Translations under genes and position numbers: made by a program
DNA from: an uncultured Collinsella sp.
Lineage (GTDB): Bacteria; Actinomycetota; Coriobacteriia; Coriobacteriales; Coriobacteriaceae
Assembly: GCA_902478705.1 (NCBI GenBank)
Contig: CABSMB010000085.1
Span: 1 to 6,279 of the forward strand
Direction of reading: 5' to 3'
DNA length: 6,279 nt
Notes under the pieces: generated by a model
The model's database searches: none
What the model saw: only the letters and a program-made list of their open reading frames with translations
What the model was told of the DNA's origin: nothing
In this document: positions 1-5,460 of the stretch, piece after piece
Layout: each line of letters opens with the position of its first letter
Numbering within the stretch: the first letter of the stretch is position 1

Positions 1-300
1 CAGGCCATACTTGTCGCAGTCACGCACGAAGCTCGCCTTCTCGGAGAAAAAGCCATAGCCGGGATGAATTGCCTTAGCTCCCGACTTCACGGCACAGGTG
101 AGCACAGCATCGTCGTTGAGGTAGCTCTCGGCAAGACGCGGGCCGCCGATGCAATACGCCTCGTCGGCAAGCTGCACGTGCAGCGCGTCCGCATCGGCCG
201 TGGAATAAACGGCGACGGTCTTGATGCCCATATCGCGGCACGCGCGGATAACACGGACCGCGACTTCGCCGCGGTTGGCGATGAGCACTTTGTCGAACAT
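1..300 (-). CDS. accC: Biotin carboxylase subunit of acetyl-CoA carboxylase, N-terminal 100 residues (3' end beyond window)
   Basis: AccC uses ATP and bicarbonate to carboxylate the biotin carried by AccB, the first half-reaction of acetyl-CoA carboxylase in the cytoplasm. The reading frame begins at an ATG (298-300) and stays open for exactly 100 codons to the window edge. It starts [20 protein letters not shown], the typical opening of the biotin carboxylase N-terminal (pre-ATP-grasp) domain. Residues 79-87 read HPGYGFFSE, another family signature, and both sit where they do in E. coli AccC (about 449 residues). The ATP-grasp and C-terminal domains are outside the window, so intactness cannot be judged. 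The start is supported by a Shine-Dalgarno AAGGA at 308-312, seven bases upstream and overlapping the fabZ stop codon. Other biotin-dependent carboxylases (pyruvate, propionyl-CoA) share this domain, but the place next to accB and fabZ favours acetyl-CoA carboxylase. Confidence 0.95.
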   Translation of the reverse strand, partial: MFDKVLIANRGEVAVRVIRACRDMGIKTVAVYSTADADALHVQLADEAYCIGGPRLAESYLNDDAVLTCAVKSGAKAIHPGYGFFSEKASFVRDCDKYGL

Positions 301-307
301 GAAGCCT

Positions 308-312
308 TCCTT
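308..312 (-). promoter_or_regulatory. Ribosome binding site of accC overlapping the fabZ stop codon
   Basis: The minus strand reads TAAGGAAGGCTTC directly before the accC ATG. AAGGA lies seven bases from the ATG and shares two bases with the fabZ TAA stop (311-313). A ribosome ending fabZ translation would cover this site, so the two genes are probably translationally coupled (inference). Confidence 0.6.
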
Positions 313-742
313 AACTTTCGTGCATGAGTGCAAAAGACATATCGGCGCGGCAGCAAACCTCACCGTTGACGCTCGCGGTACCCGTCGCAAAGCGGAACGG
401 CCCGCGCGCACGCGTGATGGAGCACACCAGATCCACCGTGTCGCCCGGGCGCACCGGACGCTTAAAACGCACCTTGTCCAGACTCGTGTAGAACGGCGTC
501 GCGCCGCGCGCCTCCTCATCGCCCATCAGCAGCACGCAGCAGTTCTGGGCGAGCATCTCGCACTGAATCACGCCGGGGACGACCGGGTTTCCCGGAAAAT
601 GCCCCTGCAAAAAGTACTCGTCGCCCGTAATCGTGATCTTGCCGTGGGCCTCGTCGCCCACCAGCTCGGCTTCGTCGAGCAAAAGCATCGGCTCGCGATG
701 CGGCAACAGCTTCTTGAGCTCTTCTTTGTTCACGGATATCAC
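311..742 (-). CDS. fabZ: 3-hydroxyacyl-ACP dehydratase FabZ
   Basis: FabZ removes water from (3R)-hydroxyacyl-ACP to give trans-2-enoyl-ACP, the third step of each elongation cycle. The 143-residue product has the hot-dog dehydratase signatures. [13 protein letters not shown] (12-24) is the family's N-terminal motif. [13 protein letters not shown] (46-58) carries the catalytic His48, and Glu62 in [11 protein letters not shown] is the catalytic acid. Length is close to E. coli FabZ (151). The start is uncertain. The GTG at 740-742 directly follows the accB TAG and has GAGGA eight bases upstream. A second GTG at 731-733 (residue 4, giving a protein that begins [15 protein letters not shown]) has a strong AGGTGAT site just before it and is at least as likely. 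The stop is TAA, the only non-TAG stop seen in the window. FabA is unlikely, since the sequence is of the FabZ type and length. Confidence 0.95.
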   Translation of the reverse strand: MISVNKEELKKLLPHREPMLLLDEAELVGDEAHGKITITGDEYFLQGHFPGNPVVPGVIQCEMLAQNCCVLLMGDEEARGATPFYTSLDKVRFKRPVRPGDTVDLVCSITRARGPFRFATGTASVNGEVCCRADMSFALMHES

Positions 743-744
743 CT
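738..744 (-). promoter_or_regulatory. Shine-Dalgarno AGGTGAT embedded in the accB stop / fabZ start junction
   Basis: The minus strand reads TAGGTGATATCCGTG across the junction. AGGTGAT matches the right half of the AAGGAGGTGAT sequence complementary to the 16S rRNA tail. It lies four bases before the GTG at 731-733, and its AG comes from the accB stop codon. It also contains the upstream candidate fabZ GTG (740-742), so only one of the two GTGs can use it as a binding site. It argues for the downstream start. Confidence 0.5.
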
Positions 745-1216
745 ATCCGATCCTCATGAGGCAGCTGCCGAACTCCACGAGGTCGCCGTCGGCCACGCAG
801 ATCTCGAGCACCTCGCCATCCGCCTCTGCCGTCACCTCGTTGAGGACCTTCATGGCCTCGATGATGCAGAGGGTCTCGCCGGCTTTGACCTTGGAGCCCA
901 CATGCACAAACGGCTCGTCGCCCGGCGCTGGGGCAGCATAGAAAACGCCGACCATGGGAGCAGTCACCTCGGTGCCCTTAGGCTCCGACGCGGCGGCAGG
1001 TGCCTGCGCGGCGGGCTCCGGTGCGGCAGGCGCGACTGTGGGAGCCGCAACCGGTGCGGCCATGGCGCTCGGCATAGGCATGGGCACGGCAACCGGCTGT
1101 GCGGCGCTCGCGCGCTCGAGTTCGACCGCGGTGCCATCGGGCTCCTCAACGCGCACGCGCGTGAGGCCACGGTCTTCCATAACATCGGCTATCTCGGCAA
1201 GTCTTTTGGAATCCAT
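743..1216 (-). CDS. accB: Biotin carboxyl carrier protein of acetyl-CoA carboxylase
   Basis: AccB carries biotin on a lysine and shuttles the carboxyl group from AccC to the carboxyltransferase. The product is 157 residues, normal for the family (E. coli 156). It has three parts: a helical N-terminal segment (about 1-36, MDSKRLAEIADVMEDRGLT...), an Ala/Pro-rich flexible linker (about 37-78), and a C-terminal biotinyl domain (about 83-157). The biotinylation motif IIEAMKVLNEV places the modified lysine at Lys123, 34 residues before the C-terminus, the usual spacing. APMVGVFY (86-93) is the usual start of the domain in AccB proteins. The ATG (1214-1216) has AAGGAG seven bases upstream, inside the last codons of fabF; the fabF stop lies only three bases before the start. 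The stop is TAG. The linker region is low-complexity GC-rich DNA and its exact length will vary between relatives. Confidence 0.96.
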   Translation of the reverse strand: MDSKRLAEIADVMEDRGLTRVRVEEPDGTAVELERASAAQPVAVPMPMPSAMAAPVAAPTVAPAAPEPAAQAPAAASEPKGTEVTAPMVGVFYAAPAPGDEPFVHVGSKVKAGETLCIIEAMKVLNEVTAEADGEVLEICVADGDLVEFGSCLMRIG

Positions 1217-1219
1217 GCT

Positions 1220-2467
1220 CTAGCTCCTTGCATATCTACGCAGCGCGATGGCGGCGTTGTGCCCGCCAAAGCCCAAGTTGGTCGAAAGCGCCCAGGTAAG
1301 GTCGGCGCGGACCGCTCGATTAGGCGTGTAATCAAGATCGCAGGCGGGATCGGGCGTGTGGTAGTTAATGGTCGGGGGTACCACGCCCTGCTCGAGCGCC
1401 ATGGCACAGGCCATGACCTCAATGGCACCCGTGGCACCGATCATGTGGCCGGTCATCGACTTGGTCGACGAGACGTGCGCGGCGCGTGCCGCGTCCTCGC
1501 CGAGCGCACGCTTTATGCCCGCCGTCTCGGACGAATCATTGAGCTTGGTCGAGGTGCCGTGAGCGTTGATGTAGAGGCCCTCGGAAGGCTTAACGTCGCC
1601 CTCGGCCACCGCCAGCGATATCGCACGGGCAATGCCGGCAGCCTCGGGATCGGGGCTCGTGATGTGATAGGCATCATCGGTGTTGCCGTAGCCCACGACC
1701 TCGGCATAAATGTGCGCACCGCGCGCCTGCGCATGTTCCATGCTCTCCAGCACGAGCACGCAGGCGCCCTCGCCCATCACAAATCCGTCGCGGTCTGCAT
1801 CAAACGGGCGGCAAGCCGTCGACGGGTCAGGATTAGTGGTGAGTGCGCGGCAGGATGTAAAGCCCGCAACGGCATCGGGGATGATTGCGGCCTCGGCACC
1901 GCCGGCGAGAATCGCATCGGCATAGCCATGCTTGATGGCGCGGAACGCCTCGCCCACGGCATGGGCCGAGGTCGCGCAGGCGGTCACCACGGGCAGGGTC
2001 GGGCCCTTTGCCTTGTGGCGGATTGCGATATTGCCCGAAGCCATATTGGGGATCATCATCGCGATCATATAGGGCGATGCGCGGCGGGGCCCACGATCGG
2101 CAATCGTGTGGACGTTGTCGACGAGTGTCTGCATGCCGCCCACGCCCGAACCCACGTAGACGCCCAGGCGCTCGCGATCGATGGCGCCCTCGACATCAAA
2201 GCCCGCATCGTGCATGGCCTCGTCCGACGCTGCCAGGGCAAACTGAACGCAGGGGTCCAGGTGCTTGGCGTCACGCTTGCCAAAGTACTCGTTGCCGTCA
2301 AAACCCTTGACCTCGGCCGCCACCTTAACGGCAAACGCATCGGTATCGAAGTGCGTGATCGGGCCGATACCACAGGTCCCGGCGCACATGGCCGCCCAGG
2401 TGGCAAGTGCCGTGTTGCCGAGCGGCGATACGGCACCGATACCGGTGATTGCAACTCTCTGTTCCAT
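1220..2467 (-). CDS. fabF: 3-oxoacyl-ACP synthase II FabF (elongating ketosynthase)
   Basis: FabF condenses malonyl-ACP with a growing acyl-ACP and lengthens the chain by two carbons. From the chosen start (MEQRVAITGIGAVSPLGNT) it has 415 residues, as usual for the family. The thiolase-fold Cys-His-His triad is visible: Cys164 in VVTACATSAH, His303 in NAHGTSTKLND, and His341 in KSMTGHMIGATG. These positions nearly coincide with E. coli FabF (164, 304, 341). The NLGFGGHNA motif near the C-terminus is also present. The frame is open up to a TTG at 2483-2485, but GAGGAG at 2474-2479 is a ribosome binding site inside that extension. It lies six bases from the ATG at 2465-2467 and three from the adjacent ATG at 2468-2470, so I prefer 2467. 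The stop is TAG. The Cys-His-His triad rules out FabH (Cys-His-Asn); FabB is less likely given length and operon position. Confidence 0.96.
   Translation of the reverse strand: MEQRVAITGIGAVSPLGNTALATWAAMCAGTCGIGPITHFDTDAFAVKVAAEVKGFDGNEYFGKRDAKHLDPCVQFALAASDEAMHDAGFDVEGAIDRERLGVYVGSGVGGMQTLVDNVHTIADRGPRRASPYMIAMMIPNMASGNIAIRHKAKGPTLPVVTACATSAHAVGEAFRAIKHGYADAILAGGAEAAIIPDAVAGFTSCRALTTNPDPSTACRPFDADRDGFVMGEGACVLVLESMEHAQARGAHIYAEVVGYGNTDDAYHITSPDPEAAGIARAISLAVAEGDVKPSEGLYINAHGTSTKLNDSSETAGIKRALGEDAARAAHVSSTKSMTGHMIGATGAIEVMACAMALEQGVVPPTINYHTPDPACDLDYTPNRAVRADLTWALSTNLGFGGHNAAIALRRYARS
1224..1229 (-). promoter_or_regulatory. Ribosome binding site of accB inside the 3' end of fabF
   Basis: AAGGAG on the minus strand, seven bases before the accB ATG. 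It is part of the last sense codons of fabF (GCA AGG AGC TAG), so the site is read as coding sequence by fabF. This layout suggests coupled translation of fabF and accB. Confidence 0.65.
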
Positions 2468-2473
2468 CATGGT

Positions 2474-2479
2474 CTCCTC
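2474..2479 (-). promoter_or_regulatory. Ribosome binding site that decides the fabF start
   Basis: GAGGAG on the minus strand, within the 39-base gap between fabG and fabF. Spacing is six bases to the ATG at 2465-2467 and three to the ATG at 2468-2470. It rejects the longer frame that begins at a TTG at 2483-2485. Confidence 0.65.
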
Positions 2480-2506
2480 ATTCAAGCCGTTGTTCGGCCC
2501 TGGTTT

Positions 2507-3280
2507 CTACATCGCCATTCCGCCGTCAACGCGTATGACTTCGCCCGTAATGTAGGCAGCCGCATCGCTCGCCAAAAAGCGCACCACGCCGGCCACTTCC
2601 TCGGGGCGCGCCATGCGTTTTAGGGGAATCTGCTCCTCGCACGCCGCACGCACCTTATCCGATAGCTTTGCCGTCATATCGGTCTCGACAAACCCGGGGG
2701 CGACCGCGTTCACTCGTACGCCGCGGGGCGCAAGCTCGCGCGCCACCGCCTTGGTCAGACCGATCACGCCCGCCTTGGAGGCGGCGTAGTTGGCCTGCCC
2801 GGCATTGCCCATCAGGCCCACAACCGAGCTCATGTTGATGACGCAACCGCCGCGCTGGCGCATAAAGGTCTTGGTGAGCGCGCGCGTCGTATTGAACGTG
2901 CCCTTGAGATTGACATCGAGCACGCGGTCGAAGGCATCGTCGCCCATACGCATGAGCAGGCCGTCGCGCGTGATGCCGGCGTTGTTGACGAGCGCCCAAA
3001 TGGAGCCGAAGTCGTTGAGGACCGTCTCCACGCATGTGTTGACGGCGGCGGGGTCGGCCACGTCACATTGATATGCGCGTGCCGTGGCGCCTGACGCCTC
3101 GCAGGCTTCGCACGTCTCGCGCGCCGCATCGACGCTGCCGGCATAGACGACGGCGATATCAAAGCCGTCCTCCGCCAAGCCCACGGCACAAGCGCGACCG
3201 ATGCCGCGCGAGCCGCCCGTGACCAGCGCCACGCGGCGCGATCCGTCGCGCTCGAGCGCGCCGTTGTTCAAGTTGCCCAT
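2507..3280 (-). CDS. fabG: 3-oxoacyl-ACP reductase FabG
   Basis: FabG reduces 3-ketoacyl-ACP to (3R)-hydroxyacyl-ACP, normally with NADPH. The 257-residue product is a classical short-chain dehydrogenase/reductase. The dinucleotide-binding motif TGGSRGIG is at 21-28 and NNAG at 99-102. The catalytic set is Asn124, Ser152 (NMSSVVGLMGN), Tyr165 and Lys169 (YAASK). The end VDGGMAM is typical of FabG. The protein has about 15 more residues before the first beta strand (MGNLNNGALERDGSR) than E. coli FabG (244 residues). The start is nevertheless well supported: ATG at 3278-3280 with AAAGGA five bases upstream, and no other ATG before the Rossmann motif. It follows fabD after 30 bases and precedes fabF. 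The stop is TAG. SDR enzymes are diverse, but the FabG-type motifs and the FAS II location make the call firm. Confidence 0.96.
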   Translation of the reverse strand: MGNLNNGALERDGSRRVALVTGGSRGIGRACAVGLAEDGFDIAVVYAGSVDAARETCEACEASGATARAYQCDVADPAAVNTCVETVLNDFGSIWALVNNAGITRDGLLMRMGDDAFDRVLDVNLKGTFNTTRALTKTFMRQRGGCVINMSSVVGLMGNAGQANYAASKAGVIGLTKAVARELAPRGVRVNAVAPGFVETDMTAKLSDKVRAACEEQIPLKRMARPEEVAGVVRFLASDAAAYITGEVIRVDGGMAM

Positions 3281-3285
3281 GTCGT

Positions 3286-3291
3286 TCCTTT
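3286..3291 (-). promoter_or_regulatory. Ribosome binding site of fabG
   Basis: AAAGGA on the minus strand, five bases before the fabG ATG, in the 30-base gap after the fabD stop. It supports the N-terminally extended fabG start. Confidence 0.6.
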
Positions 3292-3310
3292 CGGGTTACA
3301 GCCCTGTGGG

Positions 3311-4237
3311 CTATGCGAGCTCGTCGGCAATAGCTGCGACCTGTTCGACCGTTTCGCACGAATACACACGAACGTCGCTCAACGTACGCTTGACCAAGCC
3401 GGACAGCGTTTTGCCGGGGCCGACCTCAATAAACGTGTCGATGCCTTGATCCTGCAGAGCATGCAGCGTGTCGACCCAGCGCACGGCATGACTCACCTGG
3501 TTGGCCAAGACATCCGACGCTGCTCGCGGGTCCGCCGGATAGGGCGCCGCCGTCATATTTGCCATAACAGGAATGAGCAACGGGGACGGCGCGTGACCGG
3601 CATCGATATATGCAGCAAGGCCACAGGTCGCCTCGGCCATATAGGGGCTATGGAATGCACCCGACACCGCGACTTTCATAGCGCGGCCACCAGCCTCTTT
3701 TACCAGGACGTCGAGGGTCTGCAACGCATCGGGCGCTCCGGCCACAACCGTCTGCTGGGGGCTGTTGTAGTTGACCGGCCAACAGTCCTCGCCGGCCTGT
3801 TTTGCCAAGCCCTCGACCTGCGCCGCATCGAGTTTGATGACGGCGCGCATTCCGCCGGGGTGACGCTCAGCCGCCGTGGCCATAAGCGCCGCGCGCTCGC
3901 ACACAAGCTCAAAGCCCGCTCGCGTATCGAACGCCCCCGCAAAGGTGAGCGCGGCGACCTCGCCCAGCGAGAATCCCGCACAAGCGGCAGGCACCACGCT
4001 GCGCTCGCGCAGGGCGACGGCGACAGCCAAGTCGTGCACGAATACGCAAGGCTGCGTGTTCTCGGTCTGCGAGAGCTCCTCTTTCGAGGCGCTCCGGCAC
4101 TGCTCGCTCGTCCCCGGGCGCACCTCGTCGGCGATCGCAAACACCTCGGCAGCCGCCGGTGATGCTTCGATGAGGTCGACGCCCATCGCGGGATGCTGGG
4201 CACCCTGACCGGCAAACAGAAACGCTACGCTACCCAT
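3311..4237 (-). CDS. fabD: Malonyl-CoA:ACP transacylase FabD
   Basis: FabD transfers the malonyl group from CoA to the phosphopantetheine of AcpP and so supplies every elongation step. From ATG 4235-4237 it has 308 residues (E. coli 309) and begins MGSVAFLFAGQGAQ, the classic N-terminal motif. The nucleophile is Ser90 in GFSLGE. Arg115 lies in the segment expected to hold the carboxylate-binding arginine. His196 in VSGAFHSPYM is the catalytic histidine, and EVGPGKTLSGLVKR (271-284) is the C-terminal family motif. The residue before the nucleophile is Phe rather than the His of E. coli (GHSLGE). The frame is open for 34 more codons upstream, but that stretch is Arg-rich, lies inside fabK and lacks family similarity. 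The chosen ATG overlaps the end of fabK by 13 bases, with AAGGGT (4246-4251) eight bases upstream inside fabK. The stop is TAG. Confidence 0.96.
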   Translation of the reverse strand: MGSVAFLFAGQGAQHPAMGVDLIEASPAAAEVFAIADEVRPGTSEQCRSASKEELSQTENTQPCVFVHDLAVAVALRERSVVPAACAGFSLGEVAALTFAGAFDTRAGFELVCERAALMATAAERHPGGMRAVIKLDAAQVEGLAKQAGEDCWPVNYNSPQQTVVAGAPDALQTLDVLVKEAGGRAMKVAVSGAFHSPYMAEATCGLAAYIDAGHAPSPLLIPVMANMTAAPYPADPRAASDVLANQVSHAVRWVDTLHALQDQGIDTFIEVGPGKTLSGLVKRTLSDVRVYSCETVEQVAAIADELA

Positions 4238-5169
4238 GCGGACGCACCCTTCAGGACATGCTCGGCGCCATCGACCAGATCGTCGACGATTTCGCGTGCG
4301 CTCTGGCGTTCGTTGACCATGCCGGCAATCTGTCCGCACAAATACGAACCCTCTTCGTAATTACCGTCCTTTGCGGCTTTACGAAGCGCTCCCGTGCCCA
4401 TGGCCCCGAGCTCCTCGGGACTTGCGCCCGCCGCCTCGTTCTTGGCATACGCGTTGGTAAAGGGGCTCTTGAGGGCGCGAACCGGATGTCCCGTCGAGCG
4501 ACCGGTCGCACGCGTCGACGTGTCGCCCGCCTTGAGCACCAGCTCTTTGTACTGTTCGGATACGGTGCACTCGTTTGCGACCAGAAAGCGTGTTCCCACC
4601 TGGACGCCGGCAGCGCCGAGCATAAAGGCGGCCGCCACACCGCGGCCATCGGCGATGCCGCCAGCCGCAACCACGGGAATATCGACCGCATCGACAACCT
4701 GCGGCACCAGTGCCATCGTCGAGGTCTCGCCAATATGGCCGCCTGATTCGGTACCCTCGGCAACCACGGCAGTGGCTCCGCGACGCGCCACGAGACGCGC
4801 CAGCGCCACCGAAGCCACGACGGGTATGACCTTGATGCCTGCATCGTTCCAGGCCTTCATGTACTTGGTGGGATTGCCGGCGCCGGTCACCACAACGGGC
4901 ACCCGCTCATCAATCACCACTTGTGCGACCTCGTCGACAAACGGGCTCATGAGCATAACGTTGACGCCAAAGGGCTTATCCGTCTTGGCGCGCAGCTCGT
5001 GAATCTGATCGCGCAGCCAGTTTGCGTCGGCATTCATGGCCGCGATAATGCCTAAGCCGCCTGCCTCGGACACGGCAGATGCCAGCGAGGCGTCGGCAAT
5101 CCAGGCCATGCCACCCTGGAACACGGGCTTTTCGATGCCGAGCAGATCGCAGAGAGGAGACTTGAGCAT
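4225..5169 (-). CDS. fabK: Enoyl-ACP reductase II FabK (FMN-dependent)
   Basis: FabK reduces trans-2-enoyl-ACP to acyl-ACP, the last step of each cycle. It is an FMN flavoprotein of the nitronate monooxygenase/2-nitropropane dioxygenase TIM-barrel family, unrelated to FabI. The product is 314 residues. Visible motifs, counted from the ATG, are PVFQGGMAWIA (15-25), EGTESGGHIGE (138-148) with His145 matching the catalytic histidine known in streptococcal FabK, AAGGIADGRG (168-177) and GVQVGTRF (188-195), the last two for phosphate and FMN binding. The start is the ATG at 5167-5169, eight bases after GGAG (5178-5181). A GTG at 5170-5172 is a near-equal alternative, adding one residue and overlapping the acpP stop by one base. 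The 3' end overlaps fabD by 13 bases; the stop is TAG. A true nitronate monooxygenase is possible on sequence alone, but position between acpP and fabD makes FabK by far the better call. FabK enzymes are known to be insensitive to triclosan. Confidence 0.94.
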   Translation of the reverse strand: MLKSPLCDLLGIEKPVFQGGMAWIADASLASAVSEAGGLGIIAAMNADANWLRDQIHELRAKTDKPFGVNVMLMSPFVDEVAQVVIDERVPVVVTGAGNPTKYMKAWNDAGIKVIPVVASVALARLVARRGATAVVAEGTESGGHIGETSTMALVPQVVDAVDIPVVAAGGIADGRGVAAAFMLGAAGVQVGTRFLVANECTVSEQYKELVLKAGDTSTRATGRSTGHPVRALKSPFTNAYAKNEAAGASPEELGAMGTGALRKAAKDGNYEEGSYLCGQIAGMVNERQSAREIVDDLVDGAEHVLKGASAWVA

Positions 5170-5171
5170 CA

Positions 5172-5408
5172 CTACTTCTCCAATGCCGCCTCGACCGTAT
5201 CGACGAACTCGCCGACCGTCTTGGGGTTCTCCTCGGTATCGAGCTCAATGCCAAACTCGTCCTCGACGGCGACGAGGATCTCGACGGTGCCCAGACTGTC
5301 GAGGCCAATCTCCTCGAGCGTGGACTCGGGCTTCATCTCGACGTCGTCAAGGCCAGCGGTCTCGCGGATAACGTCGCAAACGCGCTCGAAGGTCTTCTGA
5401 TCTGCCAT
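5172..5408 (-). CDS. acpP: Acyl carrier protein
   Basis: AcpP holds the growing acyl chain on a 4'-phosphopantetheine arm and presents it to every Fab enzyme. The product is 78 residues, the same size as E. coli ACP, and strongly acidic. The attachment site is Ser38 in IGLDSLGTVEILVAVEDEFG; the helix II pattern (VEILVAVEDEFGIEL) is typical. The residue two after the serine is Gly40 where the classic motif has Asp (DSLD), removing one acidic side chain from the partner-recognition surface. The start is ATG 5406-5408 with AAAGGAG seven bases upstream, the best ribosome binding site in the window, which fits a protein needed in high amounts. It follows fabH after 52 bases, the widest gap here. 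Its stop (TAG) lies two bases before the fabK ATG. The position among FAS II genes argues against a polyketide or peptide carrier protein. Confidence 0.96.
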   Translation of the reverse strand: MADQKTFERVCDVIRETAGLDDVEMKPESTLEEIGLDSLGTVEILVAVEDEFGIELDTEENPKTVGEFVDTVEAALEK

Positions 5409-5415
5409 GGTAGTT

Positions 5416-5422
5416 CTCCTTT
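5416..5422 (-). promoter_or_regulatory. Strong ribosome binding site of acpP
   Basis: AAAGGAG on the minus strand, seven bases before the acpP ATG, preceded by an A-rich, G-poor leader (CACAAACAAAGGAG). It is the closest match to the consensus among the sites in this window. Confidence 0.7.
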
Positions 5423-5428
5423 GTTTGT

Positions 5429-5449
5429 GCCCTAGGGGCGTTTTTATTT
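5429..5449 (+). terminator. Possible short plus-strand terminator-like hairpin in the fabH-acpP gap
   Basis: On the plus strand GCCC (5429-5432), a TAG loop and GGGC (5436-5439) form a four-pair stem, extendable by two G-T wobbles. It is followed by G and then TTTTTATTT (5441-5449). This has the shape of an intrinsic terminator for antisense transcripts. In the direction of the fab genes there is no T-run after the stem, so it should not stop the operon. The stem is short and chance is a real explanation. Confidence 0.2.
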
Positions 5450-5460
5450 CCTATGTGCGA

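Noticed and set aside
983..1108. Low-complexity GC-rich stretch that looks repetitive.
   Set aside because: It encodes the Ala/Pro linker expected between the two parts of AccB and is not an independent DNA repeat or regulatory element.
2468..2485. Upstream TTG start for fabF, six codons longer.
   Set aside because: The GAGGAG ribosome binding site lies inside this stretch and points to the ATG pair at 2465-2470.
221..2623. An 800-codon open frame on the plus strand, antisense to fabZ, accB, fabF and the 3' end of fabG.
   Set aside because: It lies wholly opposite four unmistakable genes. Its product is a His/Arg/Gly/Ala-rich sequence with no recognisable domain, the usual result of reading GC-rich codons on the opposite strand. 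The bias against stop codons there follows from the codon use of the real genes.
3446..4162. A 238-codon plus-strand open frame opposite fabD, and similar ones opposite fabK (4394-5002) and fabH (5536-6276).
   Set aside because: These are antisense shadows of conserved genes, with Arg/His-rich low-similarity products and no ribosome binding site or motif that I can see.
4238..4339. Upstream in-frame extension of fabD by 34 codons.
   Set aside because: The extension is Arg-rich, overlaps the conserved 3' coding part of fabK, and is not part of FabD proteins; MGSVAFLFAGQGAQ is the normal N-terminus.
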